From assembly GCF_024359525.1 (NCBI RefSeq), contig NZ_JAKZEU010000001.1, positions 310,001 to 374,000 of the forward strand: a stretch of DNA of 64,000 nucleotides. The letters run 5' to 3'. Origin of the DNA: Paracoccus albicereus. GTDB taxonomy: Bacteria; Pseudomonadota; Alphaproteobacteria; Rhodobacterales; Rhodobacteraceae. Positions 9,929 to 18,570 of this stretch are shown here, piece by piece; position 1 is the first letter of the stretch, and each line of letters begins with the position of its first letter. A program made the translations under genes and the position numbers. A model generated the notes under the pieces. The model did not search any database and was not told where the DNA came from. It worked only from the letters and a program-made list of their open reading frames with translations.

Positions 9929-10920
9929 CTGCTCTTCTCCCCGGAAAGATCGACCTTGCCGATCCAGATATAGGCCGCGACGAAGACCGCGATGATCCCG
10001 AAAAGCAGCGTCGATTGCGCGGCGCCATAGGCAAACTTGTCGAAATCGATCATGTTTTCCCGGCTGATGACTGACATCGTCTTGGTGGCCGAGGAGTTGG
10101 GCGTGAGCACGTAGACGAGGTCGAAGATGCGCAGCGCATCCAGCATCCGGAAGATGACCGCGACCATCAGCGCGGGGCGGATCAGCGGAAGGGTGACCTT
10201 GAAAAAAACCTTGACGGGATGAATGCCGTCGATCTTGGCCGCTTCGTACATGTCGCGCGGGACCATCTGAAGACCGGCGAGGATCAGCAGCGCCATGAAG
10301 GGTGTCGTCTTCCAGATATCGACGATCAGCACCGCCTTCATCGCGGTCTCGGTGCTCGCGGTCCAGGCGATGCGCTGGCTGATCAGCCCGAGGTTTAGCA
10401 GGATGTCATTGAGGATCCCGAACTGGTCGTTCAGCATCCAGCCCCACATCTTGGCCGAGACGATCGTGGGGATCGCCCACGGGATCAGGATCGCGGCGCG
10501 CACGAAGCCGCGCCCCTTGAATTCCGCGTTCAGGACCAGCGCGACGATCAGGCCGAAGACCGTCTCGAACGCGACCGAGACGACCGAGAATCGGACCGTG
10601 TTCCAGACCGCGTTCCACCAGTCGGGATCGACCAGCGTGCCGCGATAGATGGTGCGGCCGGAACTGAGTTCGCGGACCTGCAGGTAATTCTGAAAGCCGA
10701 TGAACTTGGCGTCGTAGAGATTGCTCAGCGTCGCGTCGGTCAGCGAGAAGTAGATCGTCCGCATCAGCGGCCAGGCGGCGACGCAGAACAGTGCGATGAG
10801 CATCGGCGCAAGGAACCAGAAGGCGGCGCGCTGACGCTGGCGCTGCAGACTGGGCGAGCCCTTGTGCGGCTCGGCCGGCGTCGCCAGGGCGGGCGCCGTG
10901 TTGGGGTTGATGTCCGGCAT
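9925..10920 (-). CDS. thuF: Sugar ABC transporter permease (MalF type)
   Basis: 331 aa. A polar N-terminal tail of about 30 residues precedes a hydrophobic segment (FWFLAPMLIALFCVAAWPL), followed by a periplasmic loop and further membrane helices. The EAA loop reads MYEAAKIDGIHPVKVFFKVTLPL near residue 235. It forms the transport channel with the MalG-type subunit. A 133-bp gap containing two strong hairpins separates it from the binding-protein gene upstream, while it overlaps the next gene by 4 bp. Confidence 0.92.
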
Positions 10921-10948
10921 GATCCTGTCCCTTCCCGCCGATCCTTGG

Positions 10949-11005
10949 CCCCGCGATCATGCGCGGGGGTCGGATCCGGCCTTTCGACACCCGGTCATCG
11001 ACCGG
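10949..11005 (-). repeat. Two intergenic hairpins between thuE and thuF
   Basis: Bases 10949-10955 and 10962-10968 form a 7-bp CCCCGCG/CGCGGGG stem with a 6-base loop. Bases 10991-10996 and 11000-11005 form a 6-bp CCGGTC/GACCGG stem with a 3-base loop. No T-run follows on the transcribed strand, so these are unlikely to be complete terminators. By analogy with malE-malF they may protect the binding-protein mRNA from 3' decay and lower expression of the downstream genes. Confidence 0.55.
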
Positions 11006-11053
11006 AACGGATCGCCGGGCCGCGTGTGCGCGACCCGGCTGCGTCGTCGGGGC

Positions 11054-12334
11054 CTACCAGCCGCCGCCCTTGATGTCCTCAAGGTCGATCTCGAGGATCT
11101 CCAGCGATTCCGCCGCGGTCGCGCGACCCGACAGGGTGTCGTGCACCGCCGACCAGAATTTGGCCGAGACCTCGTTGTATTTGCCCTTGGTGGGCGCCGA
11201 AGGACGCGGGACCGAATTCTCGAAGACTTCCTTCCAGGCGGGCAGGAAGGGCATGTTGTCGATCAGTTCCTGATCCTCGTAGAGTTCAGGGACGGTCGGC
11301 AGCTTGGATTCCAGAAGCGACCGGGTGCGTTGCGTTTCGGGACTGGCGAGGAACAGGGCGAGGTCGATCGCGATGTCCTGTTTGGTCGAGTATTTCGACA
11401 CGGCCACGTTCCAGCCGCCCAGTGTCGCCGCGGATTGCGCGCCCTCGCCATCGCCCATCGGCAATGGAGCCACGTCGAACTTGCCCTTCACGGCAGAATC
11501 GTCACCCTGGCTCAGCGTGTAGGCATAGGGCCAGTTCCGCATGAAGACCGCGTTTCCGGTCTGCCAGACGCCGCGCGCCTCTTCTTCCTGGTAGGACAGG
11601 ACCCCCTCGGGCGAGATCGTTCCGACCCAGGCCGCTGCCTGTTCCAAGGCCGCGACCGCCTGCGGGTTATTGATCGAAATGGTGCCGTCGGGCTCGACGA
11701 TCTGGCCACCACCGAAGGATTTCACCCATTCCAGCGCGTCACAGGTCAGTCCTTCGTAAGCGTTACCCTGCCAGACGAAACCCCACAGATCATTCGCGCC
11801 CTCGGCACGCTCGGCGTCCTGAATTTCCTGCGCGGTCGCCGTCAGTTCGGCCCAGGTGGTCGGAACCTCCTTGCCATGCTTTTCCAGCAGGTCCTTGCGG
11901 TAATAAAGCGCCGGAGCATCGGTGAAGAGCGGCAGCGCCACCAGCTTGCCGTCCGAGGTCTGGCTTTCGATCACCGATTCGAAATGCTGCGGCGCAAGGT
12001 CCTTTGCCGCTTCGGTCAGGTCGACGAAATGATCGGCAAGCTGCGGGGCCCAGATCACATCCGTCTGGTAGAGGTCGATGTCAGAGGTGCCCGCTGCCAG
12101 CCAAAGCCGATATTGTGCGAACTGATCCGAGGTCGAAGACGGCATCGTCACGATACTGACCGTGTGGCCGGTCTCTTCTTCCCACGGCTTGACGGTTTCC
12201 TTGAACGCCTCGACGGCGTTGCCGACCGAGCCGATCACATAATTGATCTCTTCGGCAGATGCGGGCGCACCCATCACCGTCATCAATGCGAGGACGCCAG
12301 CGCCGCGCAGAGATTGAGAAAGCCGTTTGGACAT
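11054..12334 (-). CDS. thuE: Periplasmic sugar-binding protein of the thu ABC transporter
   Basis: 426 aa from the ATG at 12334, which follows an AAGGGGGG ribosome-binding site; an in-frame extension to 12409 would put 25 polar residues before the signal peptide and is rejected. Residues 1-26 are a Sec signal peptide ending APASA. The mature protein is a CUT1-type family-1 extracellular binding protein, as shown by WAELTATAQEIQ, LWGFVWQGNAYEGL and the NWPYAY segment. It would capture a disaccharide and deliver it to the permease pair. It is the first gene of the operon and is directly behind the promoter and LacI-type operator at 12444-12491. Confidence 0.9.
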   Translation of the reverse strand: MSKRLSQSLRGAGVLALMTVMGAPASAEEINYVIGSVGNAVEAFKETVKPWEEETGHTVSIVTMPSSTSDQFAQYRLWLAAGTSDIDLYQTDVIWAPQLADHFVDLTEAAKDLAPQHFESVIESQTSDGKLVALPLFTDAPALYYRKDLLEKHGKEVPTTWAELTATAQEIQDAERAEGANDLWGFVWQGNAYEGLTCDALEWVKSFGGGQIVEPDGTISINNPQAVAALEQAAAWVGTISPEGVLSYQEEEARGVWQTGNAVFMRNWPYAYTLSQGDDSAVKGKFDVAPLPMGDGEGAQSAATLGGWNVAVSKYSTKQDIAIDLALFLASPETQRTRSLLESKLPTVPELYEDQELIDNMPFLPAWKEVFENSVPRPSAPTKGKYNEVSAKFWSAVHDTLSGRATAAESLEILEIDLEDIKGGGW

Positions 12335-12712
12335 TAATTTCCCCCCTTGGTTTTGTCGGGACAGATGATCCGGCCTCTTCCTTGCCGGTGCATCCCCCCG
12401 ATGCCGCAACCATCCGCCCGCCGGACAGTAAAGCCCAGCCCCGTGATAGCGTTAACACTTTATCTATATGGCGCGTTCGCCCATGGCGCAACATTCGTTT
12501 AGCCGGCCTGCGCAATGAAGCGACCGAACTTCCTGAATGACTTCCCGTCTGGCAGATATCTGTGCGGGTGAATTGAATGACTCGCCGCATCGGCAGAGCG
12601 CGCAGGGCAGCATCCAAGCTGAGGGATCCAAGATGCGCCGTCACCGACGTGATGCACCGCGCCTCGGTGGACACACCGTTTGTATGCGTTGGCCGACTTG
12701 CTGGATTGTCGG
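12335..12712. other. 378-bp intergenic region, thu leader and promoter
   Basis: This gap separates thuE from the end of flgI. The left part holds the thu promoter, operator and a leader of about 120 nt. The rest, roughly 12492-12712, contains no convincing gene: the short frames lack family features and good ribosome-binding sites. No flagellar terminator with a T-run was found after flgI. No regulator gene is present. Confidence 0.6.
12444..12491 (-). promoter_or_regulatory. thu operon promoter with LacI-type operator
   Basis: On the minus strand a -35-like TTGCGC (12486-12491) is followed after 17 bp by a -10-like TATAGA (12463-12468). About 6 bp further, where transcription would begin, lies an imperfect palindrome with a central CG, on the plus strand TGATAGCGTTAACA (12444-12457); 10 of 14 positions agree with its own reverse complement. 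Central-CG palindromes of this form are typical of LacI/GalR-family operators. Overlap with the start site suggests repression relieved by sugar. Boxes and palindrome are seen; the regulator is inferred and not in this window. Confidence 0.65.
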
Positions 12713-13813
12713 TCAGTCGACGATCAGTTCCGCGTGCAATGCGCCGGCCGAATGGATCGTCTTCAGGATGTCGATCATGTCACGGGGACGGACGCCCAAA
12801 GCGTTAAGCCCGGCCACGACCTCGGTCAGGGATGTTTCTCCCGAGACTTCCGCAAAGCCGAGACCCGGCTCTTCGGTGATCTCGGCGAATGTCCGGGGCA
12901 CCGTCACCGTCTCGCCTTCGGCGAAGGGGTTGGGCTGGGACACCATCGGGGTTTCGGCAACCTTCAGCGTCAGATTGCCCTGCGAGACCGCGACGCGCGA
13001 AATGCGCACCCGCTCGCCCATCACGATCGTTCCCGACCTGTGGTCGATCACCACCTTGGCCCGATCCTCGGGTTGAACGACGATGTTCTCGATCCGACCC
13101 AGGACCCTAGCCGGATTGACCTGGCCAAGGCGCTGGAAATCGACGCTGACGGTTCCCCCGTCCAGCGCGCTGGCGATGCCGGCACCGAATTCCCGGTTGA
13201 TCGCGTCCTCGATCCGAGCTGCGGTGGTAAAGTCGGCGTTGCGCAACGCGATGCGGATGTCCTGAATCTGCGCGAAGTCGAAATCGACCTCGCGCTCGAC
13301 CCGGGCGCCGACAGGGATCGTGCCCGCGGTGGGCACGCCCTCGACGACGCGCGACGCCTCGCCGCTGACGGCGACCCCGCCCGAGATGATTGACCCCTGG
13401 GCGACGGCGTAGATGTTTCCATCCGCTGCCTTCAGCGGCGTCATCACCAGCGTCCCGCCAAGCAGGCTCTTGGCGTCGCCGATGGTCGAGACGTTGACAT
13501 CGACGCGGCTTCCCGACCGCGCAAAGGGAGGAAGATCGGCGGTGACGATCACCGCGGCGACGTTTTTCGATCGCAACGCATCCTCGGTGACATTGACGCC
13601 CAGCCGTTCCAGCAGACCGGCCAGCATGTCTTCCGCGAAGGGGGCGTTGCGGAAACTGTCGCCGGTGCCGTCGAGCCCGACGACAAGGCCATAGCCCACC
13701 AGATCGTTGCCCCGCACGCCGTCAAAATTGGCCAGATCCTTGATCCGGACTGGGGTCGCCGCAGCCATCAGCGGCATCAGGCATAGTGCGACAAGGGCGA
13801 TCAGTCGGTTCAT
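12713..13813 (-). CDS. flgI: Flagellar P-ring protein FlgI
   Basis: 366 aa with a signal peptide (MNRLIALVALCLMPLMAAA). The mature start VRIKDLANFDGVRGNDLVGYGLVVGLDGTGD is the strongly conserved FlgI opening, and the C-terminus TEVVAGLNALGVRPRDMIDILKTIHSAGALHAELIVD is equally typical. FlgI assembles in the periplasm around the rod as a bushing in the peptidoglycan layer. Its start overlaps the flgL stop (ATGA). It is the last gene of this flagellar run; flgA and flgH, often nearby, are not in the window. Confidence 0.96.
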   Translation of the reverse strand: MNRLIALVALCLMPLMAAATPVRIKDLANFDGVRGNDLVGYGLVVGLDGTGDSFRNAPFAEDMLAGLLERLGVNVTEDALRSKNVAAVIVTADLPPFARSGSRVDVNVSTIGDAKSLLGGTLVMTPLKAADGNIYAVAQGSIISGGVAVSGEASRVVEGVPTAGTIPVGARVEREVDFDFAQIQDIRIALRNADFTTAARIEDAINREFGAGIASALDGGTVSVDFQRLGQVNPARVLGRIENIVVQPEDRAKVVIDHRSGTIVMGERVRISRVAVSQGNLTLKVAETPMVSQPNPFAEGETVTVPRTFAEITEEPGLGFAEVSGETSLTEVVAGLNALGVRPRDMIDILKTIHSAGALHAELIVD

Positions 13814-14826
13814 CGCAGAAAATCCACAAGCTTCAGGGAGGACAATCGGGCAGTGACGGCGTAAAGCGTCTGCATCTGCGCCTCGACCTCTTTCAGCGCG
13901 CTTGCCGTGGTATAGGGATCAGCGAGAACGATGTTGTTACGCGCCGTCTCGAGAGAGGCACGGGCAGAGGCGTTTCCGGTCGCTGCCCCTTCAAGGCGTT
14001 CCTGCAGCGAACCGACGCGTCCCTGAACGCTGGTCAAGCGCGCGCTCGCGTCGATGAGGATCGACGCGGAAGCGTCGGCCAATGCCCGCTGTTCCGTCGC
14101 GCGACCCGCGACGGCGCCCTGCGCCGAGACCGCAGACAGCGCCAGACCTTTCAGCGTTGCACGGATCGCGGGATCGCTGGCATCGGTCGTGAAGCTCAGC
14201 CGCTCGGTTTCGGCGACGGTGATCTCGCGGCTTGTGCCGATGCTTCCGCGATAGGCGAAATCAAGGAAACCACCGCCACCGGGCGGCGCATCAAACCAGT
14301 CGCTGACGACCTGGCGGATGTCCGACGCATTGGGTAGCGTGGCCGTCTGCAGCGCCAGCTCGTCCAGGATTGACTGTGCATCGATCAGCGGCGGCCGATC
14401 CGTTTCGGTTCCCGACAGGATATGCGAACCTTGGACCTCGGTATTCAGTTGCGAGATCGCTCCGCGAAAGTCCGCCGCGGCCTCGGCGGCCTGATCGGCG
14501 AAAGTCAGGTCAGTGCCCCAGCTGCCGTTCAGCAGCAGTCGGCTCACCTGCTGATCCGCAGTGTCGCGCAACTCGGCGAGAACCGTCTGCAGCGCCGAAG
14601 CGATTGCGCCGACCTCGCCCTCAAGTTGCTGGTAGGCCGTGACGGCCTGAAGACGGCTCTCGATACCCGATAGCGCGCGTGTATTGCCACCCAGACGTTG
14701 TGCCACGTCCGAGACGCGACCCGACGTCAGTTCGTCGGTCAGCGTAATGAGGGTAGTCTTCAGCCGGCTGGACGAAGATTGCAGCGTGTAGGCCCGGGCC
14801 TGATCGCCGATCGTGCGCATCACCAT
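13810..14826 (-). CDS. flgL: Flagellar hook-filament junction protein FlgL (HAP3)
   Basis: 338 aa from ATG 14826, placed 7 nt after an AGGA sequence; a GTG at 14832 overlapping the flgK stop is too close to that site. The protein resembles flagellin at both ends: N-terminal helices with the LITLTDELTSGRVSDVAQRLGG stretch, and a C-terminal helix with NIVLADPYTTASALKEVEAQMQTLYAVTARL. It connects the hook to the flagellin filament and is exported by the flagellar type III apparatus. It sits between flgK and flgI with overlaps on both sides. Confidence 0.88.
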   Translation of the reverse strand: MVMRTIGDQARAYTLQSSSSRLKTTLITLTDELTSGRVSDVAQRLGGNTRALSGIESRLQAVTAYQQLEGEVGAIASALQTVLAELRDTADQQVSRLLLNGSWGTDLTFADQAAEAAADFRGAISQLNTEVQGSHILSGTETDRPPLIDAQSILDELALQTATLPNASDIRQVVSDWFDAPPGGGGFLDFAYRGSIGTSREITVAETERLSFTTDASDPAIRATLKGLALSAVSAQGAVAGRATEQRALADASASILIDASARLTSVQGRVGSLQERLEGAATGNASARASLETARNNIVLADPYTTASALKEVEAQMQTLYAVTARLSSLKLVDFLR

Positions 14827-14828
14827 GG

Positions 14829-16277
14829 TCACATCCTCAGGATCGCGTTCAACATGTCGTCGATGGTCTGGATGACCTTCGCGTTGGCCGCATAGGCCTG
14901 TTCGTATTGCAGCAGACGGCTGAGTTCGGCATCGGAGTCGACGCCGTCGGCCATCAGGCGCGTCGAAAGCGTGCCGGCGCGGGCGCTGCGGGCTGCCAGA
15001 TCGGCATCGGCATTGACCCGGCGGGTGGCGATCTGCGCCTCGGCACGGGACACAAAACCGTCCAGTCGGGCAGCGCCTGCAAAGGTTGTACCATCGGCCA
15101 TGGCGCGGCTGGCGCTGAGAACACCTGACATACGGTCCAGCAATGCAGCATCGCCGCTTGCGCCGGGCGCGGTCGCGCCAAGGCCCGCGCGGATTTTCCA
15201 GACATCGCCGCCCGCGGACGGATCGACAGCGTCGCTCAACGCAAGCCGCGACGAAAGGCCATCGATGGCACCGAGCGTTGCGCCGACGCCGCCATCGGTG
15301 AAAAGGCTCGGCTGGCCGGGCGCGCGCGACAGGTCGATACCGGGGTCGGCCATCCGGTCGTGCAGGTCCAGCGCCACCGCGTCGATCTCACGCTGAAACT
15401 GGGGGGCCAGATCGTCGCGAATGGCGAAGCCTGCCGCAAGCGAGCCACCGGCGAAGAGCGACATCCGTTCAGTGGGGAGTTCCTTGCCGTCGACGACCAG
15501 TCGCCCGACCGGAGGCGTGCCGACGCTCATCCCTGCCGTCAATTGACCAGCCGGCGAAAAATCAATCCGCACCGGCTCGGTCCCGTCGAGCAGGACCGCA
15601 CCACCCAGGGTGAAGATCGCCACCTTGCCGCCCTGGCGCTCGGCCTCCTGGACCGGAACGATCTGTGCGATGCGGTCGATCACGTTTTGGCGCTGATCCT
15701 GCAGAGCCGAGACGTCAACACCACTGGCCGACAGTTTCGCGATCCGCGTGTTCAGGTCGGCCACGAGCGTCAGATTGGCGTTGAGATTGGCGACATCGCT
15801 GGCGATCTGATGATCGGCTTCGGACCGGGCCGTCTGGATCCCGTCACCGATCGCGTTAAGCCGACGTGCAAGGGTGTCGGCACTGGCCACAACCTTGGCC
15901 AGGCGCAATTCCTCATCAGGCTTTGCCGAGGCCGAGACCAGTGCCGACTGGAAATCGCCCAGCGCGTTTCCCAGCGAGCCCGGTGAACCCGTCAATCCGA
16001 TGAGCGATTCCATCGTGCTGAGAAAGGCCGCGCGACCTTCGGCCTCGGTTTGGGACCCGAGCGCGTTTCGCGTCTCGCCGACCAGCGCCGAATTGACCAC
16101 GCGCGCGATCCCGTCGACGCGCACCCCACCGGTGAAGCCTTGCGAGGATAATCCCATTTCCCGTCGACCGTAGCCTTCGGTCATCACGTTCGCGATGTTG
16201 TTTGCGACCGTTTCCGACCCACGCGCATTCATCGTGAGTCCGCTGACGGCATTCGAGAGGGCGCGTGTGATGCTCAT
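14829..16277 (-). CDS. flgK: Flagellar hook-associated protein FlgK (HAP1)
   Basis: 482 aa. The N-terminus SITRALSNAVSGLTMNARGSETVANNIANVMTEGY contains the rod/hook N-terminal motif, and the C-terminal SRLLQYEQAYAANAKVIQTIDDMLNAIL is the shared flagellar C-terminal coiled-coil domain. FlgK is the first junction protein on the hook. It starts 41 bp downstream of the flgE stop and its end abuts flgL. Length is in the normal range for alphaproteobacterial FlgK. Confidence 0.95.
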   Translation of the reverse strand: MSITRALSNAVSGLTMNARGSETVANNIANVMTEGYGRREMGLSSQGFTGGVRVDGIARVVNSALVGETRNALGSQTEAEGRAAFLSTMESLIGLTGSPGSLGNALGDFQSALVSASAKPDEELRLAKVVASADTLARRLNAIGDGIQTARSEADHQIASDVANLNANLTLVADLNTRIAKLSASGVDVSALQDQRQNVIDRIAQIVPVQEAERQGGKVAIFTLGGAVLLDGTEPVRIDFSPAGQLTAGMSVGTPPVGRLVVDGKELPTERMSLFAGGSLAAGFAIRDDLAPQFQREIDAVALDLHDRMADPGIDLSRAPGQPSLFTDGGVGATLGAIDGLSSRLALSDAVDPSAGGDVWKIRAGLGATAPGASGDAALLDRMSGVLSASRAMADGTTFAGAARLDGFVSRAEAQIATRRVNADADLAARSARAGTLSTRLMADGVDSDAELSRLLQYEQAYAANAKVIQTIDDMLNAILRM

Positions 16278-16318
16278 GGATCTGATCCTCGGCTTCGGAT
16301 GGTGGGCGCGGCGTGGCC

Positions 16319-17635
16319 TTAGCGCTTGATGTTGGTGGTTTCCTGCAGCATCTCGTCCACGGTCTGGATGACCTTGGCGTTGGACGAATAGGCCCGCTGC
16401 GTCACGATCAGGTCGGTCAGCTCGCTTGCGACATCTGTGGTCGATTCCTCGCGCGCGTAGCCGACGACGCTGCCGGTCGGTCCGTCACCCGCATCCCACA
16501 GGAAGAAGGAACCGGATGTAGGCGAGACCTGAAACGCCTGATTATCCAGAGAGATGAGCCCATTCGGATTGGGAACGTCGATCAGGGGAATCTGGTAGAG
16601 CGTCTTGATGAAACCGGTGTCGTAGGTCGCGCGGACCATGCCGTTTTCATCCACCTCGATCGAACTCAGATTGCCGACCGGCGATCCGTCCTTGGTGATG
16701 TTGGTGGGCGAGAAGCTGCTGGCCAGCTGGCGCAACCCGGTCTGGGCGCCTGGGCGCCCCATATCCACGCTCATCGGGCCACCCTGGACGTTGAAGGTCA
16801 GGAGCCCGGTCGCGGCGTCATAGGCGCCTGCGCCCAGCGGCGTGACCGAGGCGATGCTGCCGCCGAGCGACGCCGAGTCGTCGAAGACGATCTCGACCTC
16901 GGCGACGAGGTTCGAAGCGGGGTCCATGGCTGAATCGCGGACCTGCATGATCCAGGTGTTCGACATGCCGGCGGTCGTCGACGGCTGCGGCAGGAAGGTG
17001 ACGTCGAGCGAGTCGGACGTTCCGATATTGCCGTAATACTCGATCTTGAGATCCAGCGGCGCACCGGAGGCGCCGACGGCGGTTTCCGTAGCGGGAAGGT
17101 TCACGCCAAGATTGATGTTCCGCGTCGGATCGCCCGCGGTCTGGTTCACGCTGATCTGGACTGGCTCCAGCCCCCCCATTGCGTCACGCGGCATGATCGG
17201 AATGCTTCCGTCCGATTGCGCGGGCCAGCCCAGCAGCACCAGGCCGCTATCCGTTCTAAGCACGCCCGCAGCATCGGCGCGGAAGGCGCCTGTCCGCGTC
17301 ATCATCAGCGGCAGGTCAGTTCTGCCATTATTGAAGTCGACCGCCGAGGTGACGGGCAGCATGCCCCGCCCGGCGATGGCCAGGTCGAGCGGATGCGACG
17401 TCGTCGCCAGACCACCCTGCTGTTCGATGATGCGCGCTGTACTGGTGCGGACGCCGCCGGCTGAATAGATGCCCGCGGTCCGGACCTGGTTCAGCACCAT
17501 CGCATCGAACCCCGTTTCGACCCGCTTGTAGCCATAGGTCCCGGAATTCGCGATGTTGTCGGAGATCGAGGCGAGCTTGGTGGCATTGGCGGTCAGGCCG
17601 GAGACCCCGGCACTGAGGGCGGTCGACATGGACAT
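16319..17635 (-). CDS. flgE: Flagellar hook protein FlgE
   Basis: 438 aa from the ATG at 17635, 9 nt after GAAGGA; TTG 17644 and ATG 17629 are alternative starts. The N-terminal ALSAGVSGLTANATKLASISDNIANSGTYGYKR is the rod/hook motif, and the C-terminal AREESTTDVASELTDLIVTQRAYSSNAKVIQTVDEMLQET is the conserved terminal coiled coil. The middle holds variable hook domains. FlgE polymerises into the universal joint between basal body and filament. A one-mismatch CtrA-type site lies 51-65 bp upstream, so it may have its own promoter in addition to read-through from motB. Confidence 0.95.
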   Translation of the reverse strand: MSMSTALSAGVSGLTANATKLASISDNIANSGTYGYKRVETGFDAMVLNQVRTAGIYSAGGVRTSTARIIEQQGGLATTSHPLDLAIAGRGMLPVTSAVDFNNGRTDLPLMMTRTGAFRADAAGVLRTDSGLVLLGWPAQSDGSIPIMPRDAMGGLEPVQISVNQTAGDPTRNINLGVNLPATETAVGASGAPLDLKIEYYGNIGTSDSLDVTFLPQPSTTAGMSNTWIMQVRDSAMDPASNLVAEVEIVFDDSASLGGSIASVTPLGAGAYDAATGLLTFNVQGGPMSVDMGRPGAQTGLRQLASSFSPTNITKDGSPVGNLSSIEVDENGMVRATYDTGFIKTLYQIPLIDVPNPNGLISLDNQAFQVSPTSGSFFLWDAGDGPTGSVVGYAREESTTDVASELTDLIVTQRAYSSNAKVIQTVDEMLQETTNIKR

Positions 17636-17685
17636 GGATGGCAATCCTTCAGATCGGTCGTTTCCAGGACCATGCGCGATTCCGT

Positions 17686-17700
17686 TTAAGATTCGCCTAA
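17686..17700 (-). promoter_or_regulatory. Candidate CtrA-binding site upstream of flgE
   Basis: On the minus strand the site reads TTAG-N7-TTAA, one mismatch from the CtrA consensus TTAA-N7-TTAA. It lies in the 85-bp motB-flgE gap, 51 bp from the chosen flgE start, and stands out as an AT-rich patch in GC-rich DNA. CtrA controls fla2-type flagellar genes in Rhodobacterales and relatives. Binding is inferred only. Confidence 0.5.
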
Positions 17701-17720
17701 CGCGCCTCGATACCGGGCCA

Positions 17721-18482
17721 TCACCTGAGTAAAATCACTTCTATCCGGTTGTTGGCCGGGTCCATGGGGTTTTGGGACCGGTTGCGCCGGTCTGCATAGC
17801 CGGTGACACGCTGGATCCGGCGCGCGTCGAGACCCGCTTCCTCCATCAGGTTACGCACCGTGTGCGCGCGCGCGTCGGAAAGCGGCCAGACCGGCGACTG
17901 GCGCAGCACATCCGGATAGGCGCGGACATGCCCCGAGATTGCGATGTCGTTACGGACGTTGCCCAGCACGCTGGCGACGATGATCATCAGATCGCGCATC
18001 GCTGGCTGCGGCTGTGCCGTATCTTCGTGAAACAGAGGCGCTTCGGTGAGGTCGGTCAGTTCGATCACCAGTCCTTCGTCCGTCATTCGGGTAACGACGT
18101 GACGCAGCAGGTTTGTCAGTTGCGCCGATTCCGCGCCCGAGCCGGTCAACTGATCCTGGATGCTCTGCGCCATCTGCTCGAAGCTTGTATCGTCGGCACC
18201 GCCCGGCAGATCGGACGATGCCTCCCCCTTGCCGTTTTCCAGCCCGTCGCCGGCACCGTTCGTCGTCTGGACGATGGTCGGATCGAAATAGTCCGCCAGT
18301 CCCTGACGCTGCTTTTCGGTGGTCGCGTTCAACAGCCACATCAAGAGGAAGAAAGCCATCATCGCGGTGACGAAATCGGCATAGGCGACTTTCCAGGCGC
18401 CGCCATGATGACCGCCCCCGCCCGCTACAGTCACCCGCTTGATGATGATCGGCGCAGTCGCGCCGTTACGTGCAGCAGGCAT
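17721..18482 (-). CDS. motB: Flagellar stator protein MotB
   Basis: 253 aa. A short basic N-terminus precedes one transmembrane helix (YADFVTAMMAFFLLMWLLNAT) with D36 at the position of the proton-binding aspartate of MotB. A plug/linker region follows, then an OmpA-like peptidoglycan-binding domain ending with SDARAHTVRNLMEEAGLDARRIQRVTGYADR and NNRIEVILLR. It anchors the stator to the cell wall and conducts protons together with MotA, whose gene is not in this window. It is the first gene of the leftward run motB-flgE-flgK-flgL-flgI. Confidence 0.93.
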   Translation of the reverse strand: MPAARNGATAPIIIKRVTVAGGGGHHGGAWKVAYADFVTAMMAFFLLMWLLNATTEKQRQGLADYFDPTIVQTTNGAGDGLENGKGEASSDLPGGADDTSFEQMAQSIQDQLTGSGAESAQLTNLLRHVVTRMTDEGLVIELTDLTEAPLFHEDTAQPQPAMRDLMIIVASVLGNVRNDIAISGHVRAYPDVLRQSPVWPLSDARAHTVRNLMEEAGLDARRIQRVTGYADRRNRSQNPMDPANNRIEVILLR

Positions 18483-18570
18483 CGCGCCACCCCGGTCAAG
18501 TTCAGTACACCCACGTCGAAAATCCCATGGGTGGGGGGATGGAACAAGTTAACGGCTCAAATGCGAGACA

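Noticed and set aside
12492-12712. Small genes between the thu promoter and flgI
   Set aside because: Short frames there lack ribosome-binding sites and overlap the flgI end; no family features.
18483-18570. CtrA site upstream of motB at the GTTAAC near 18548
   Set aside because: The second half-site does not match at 7-bp spacing; only one TTAA is present.
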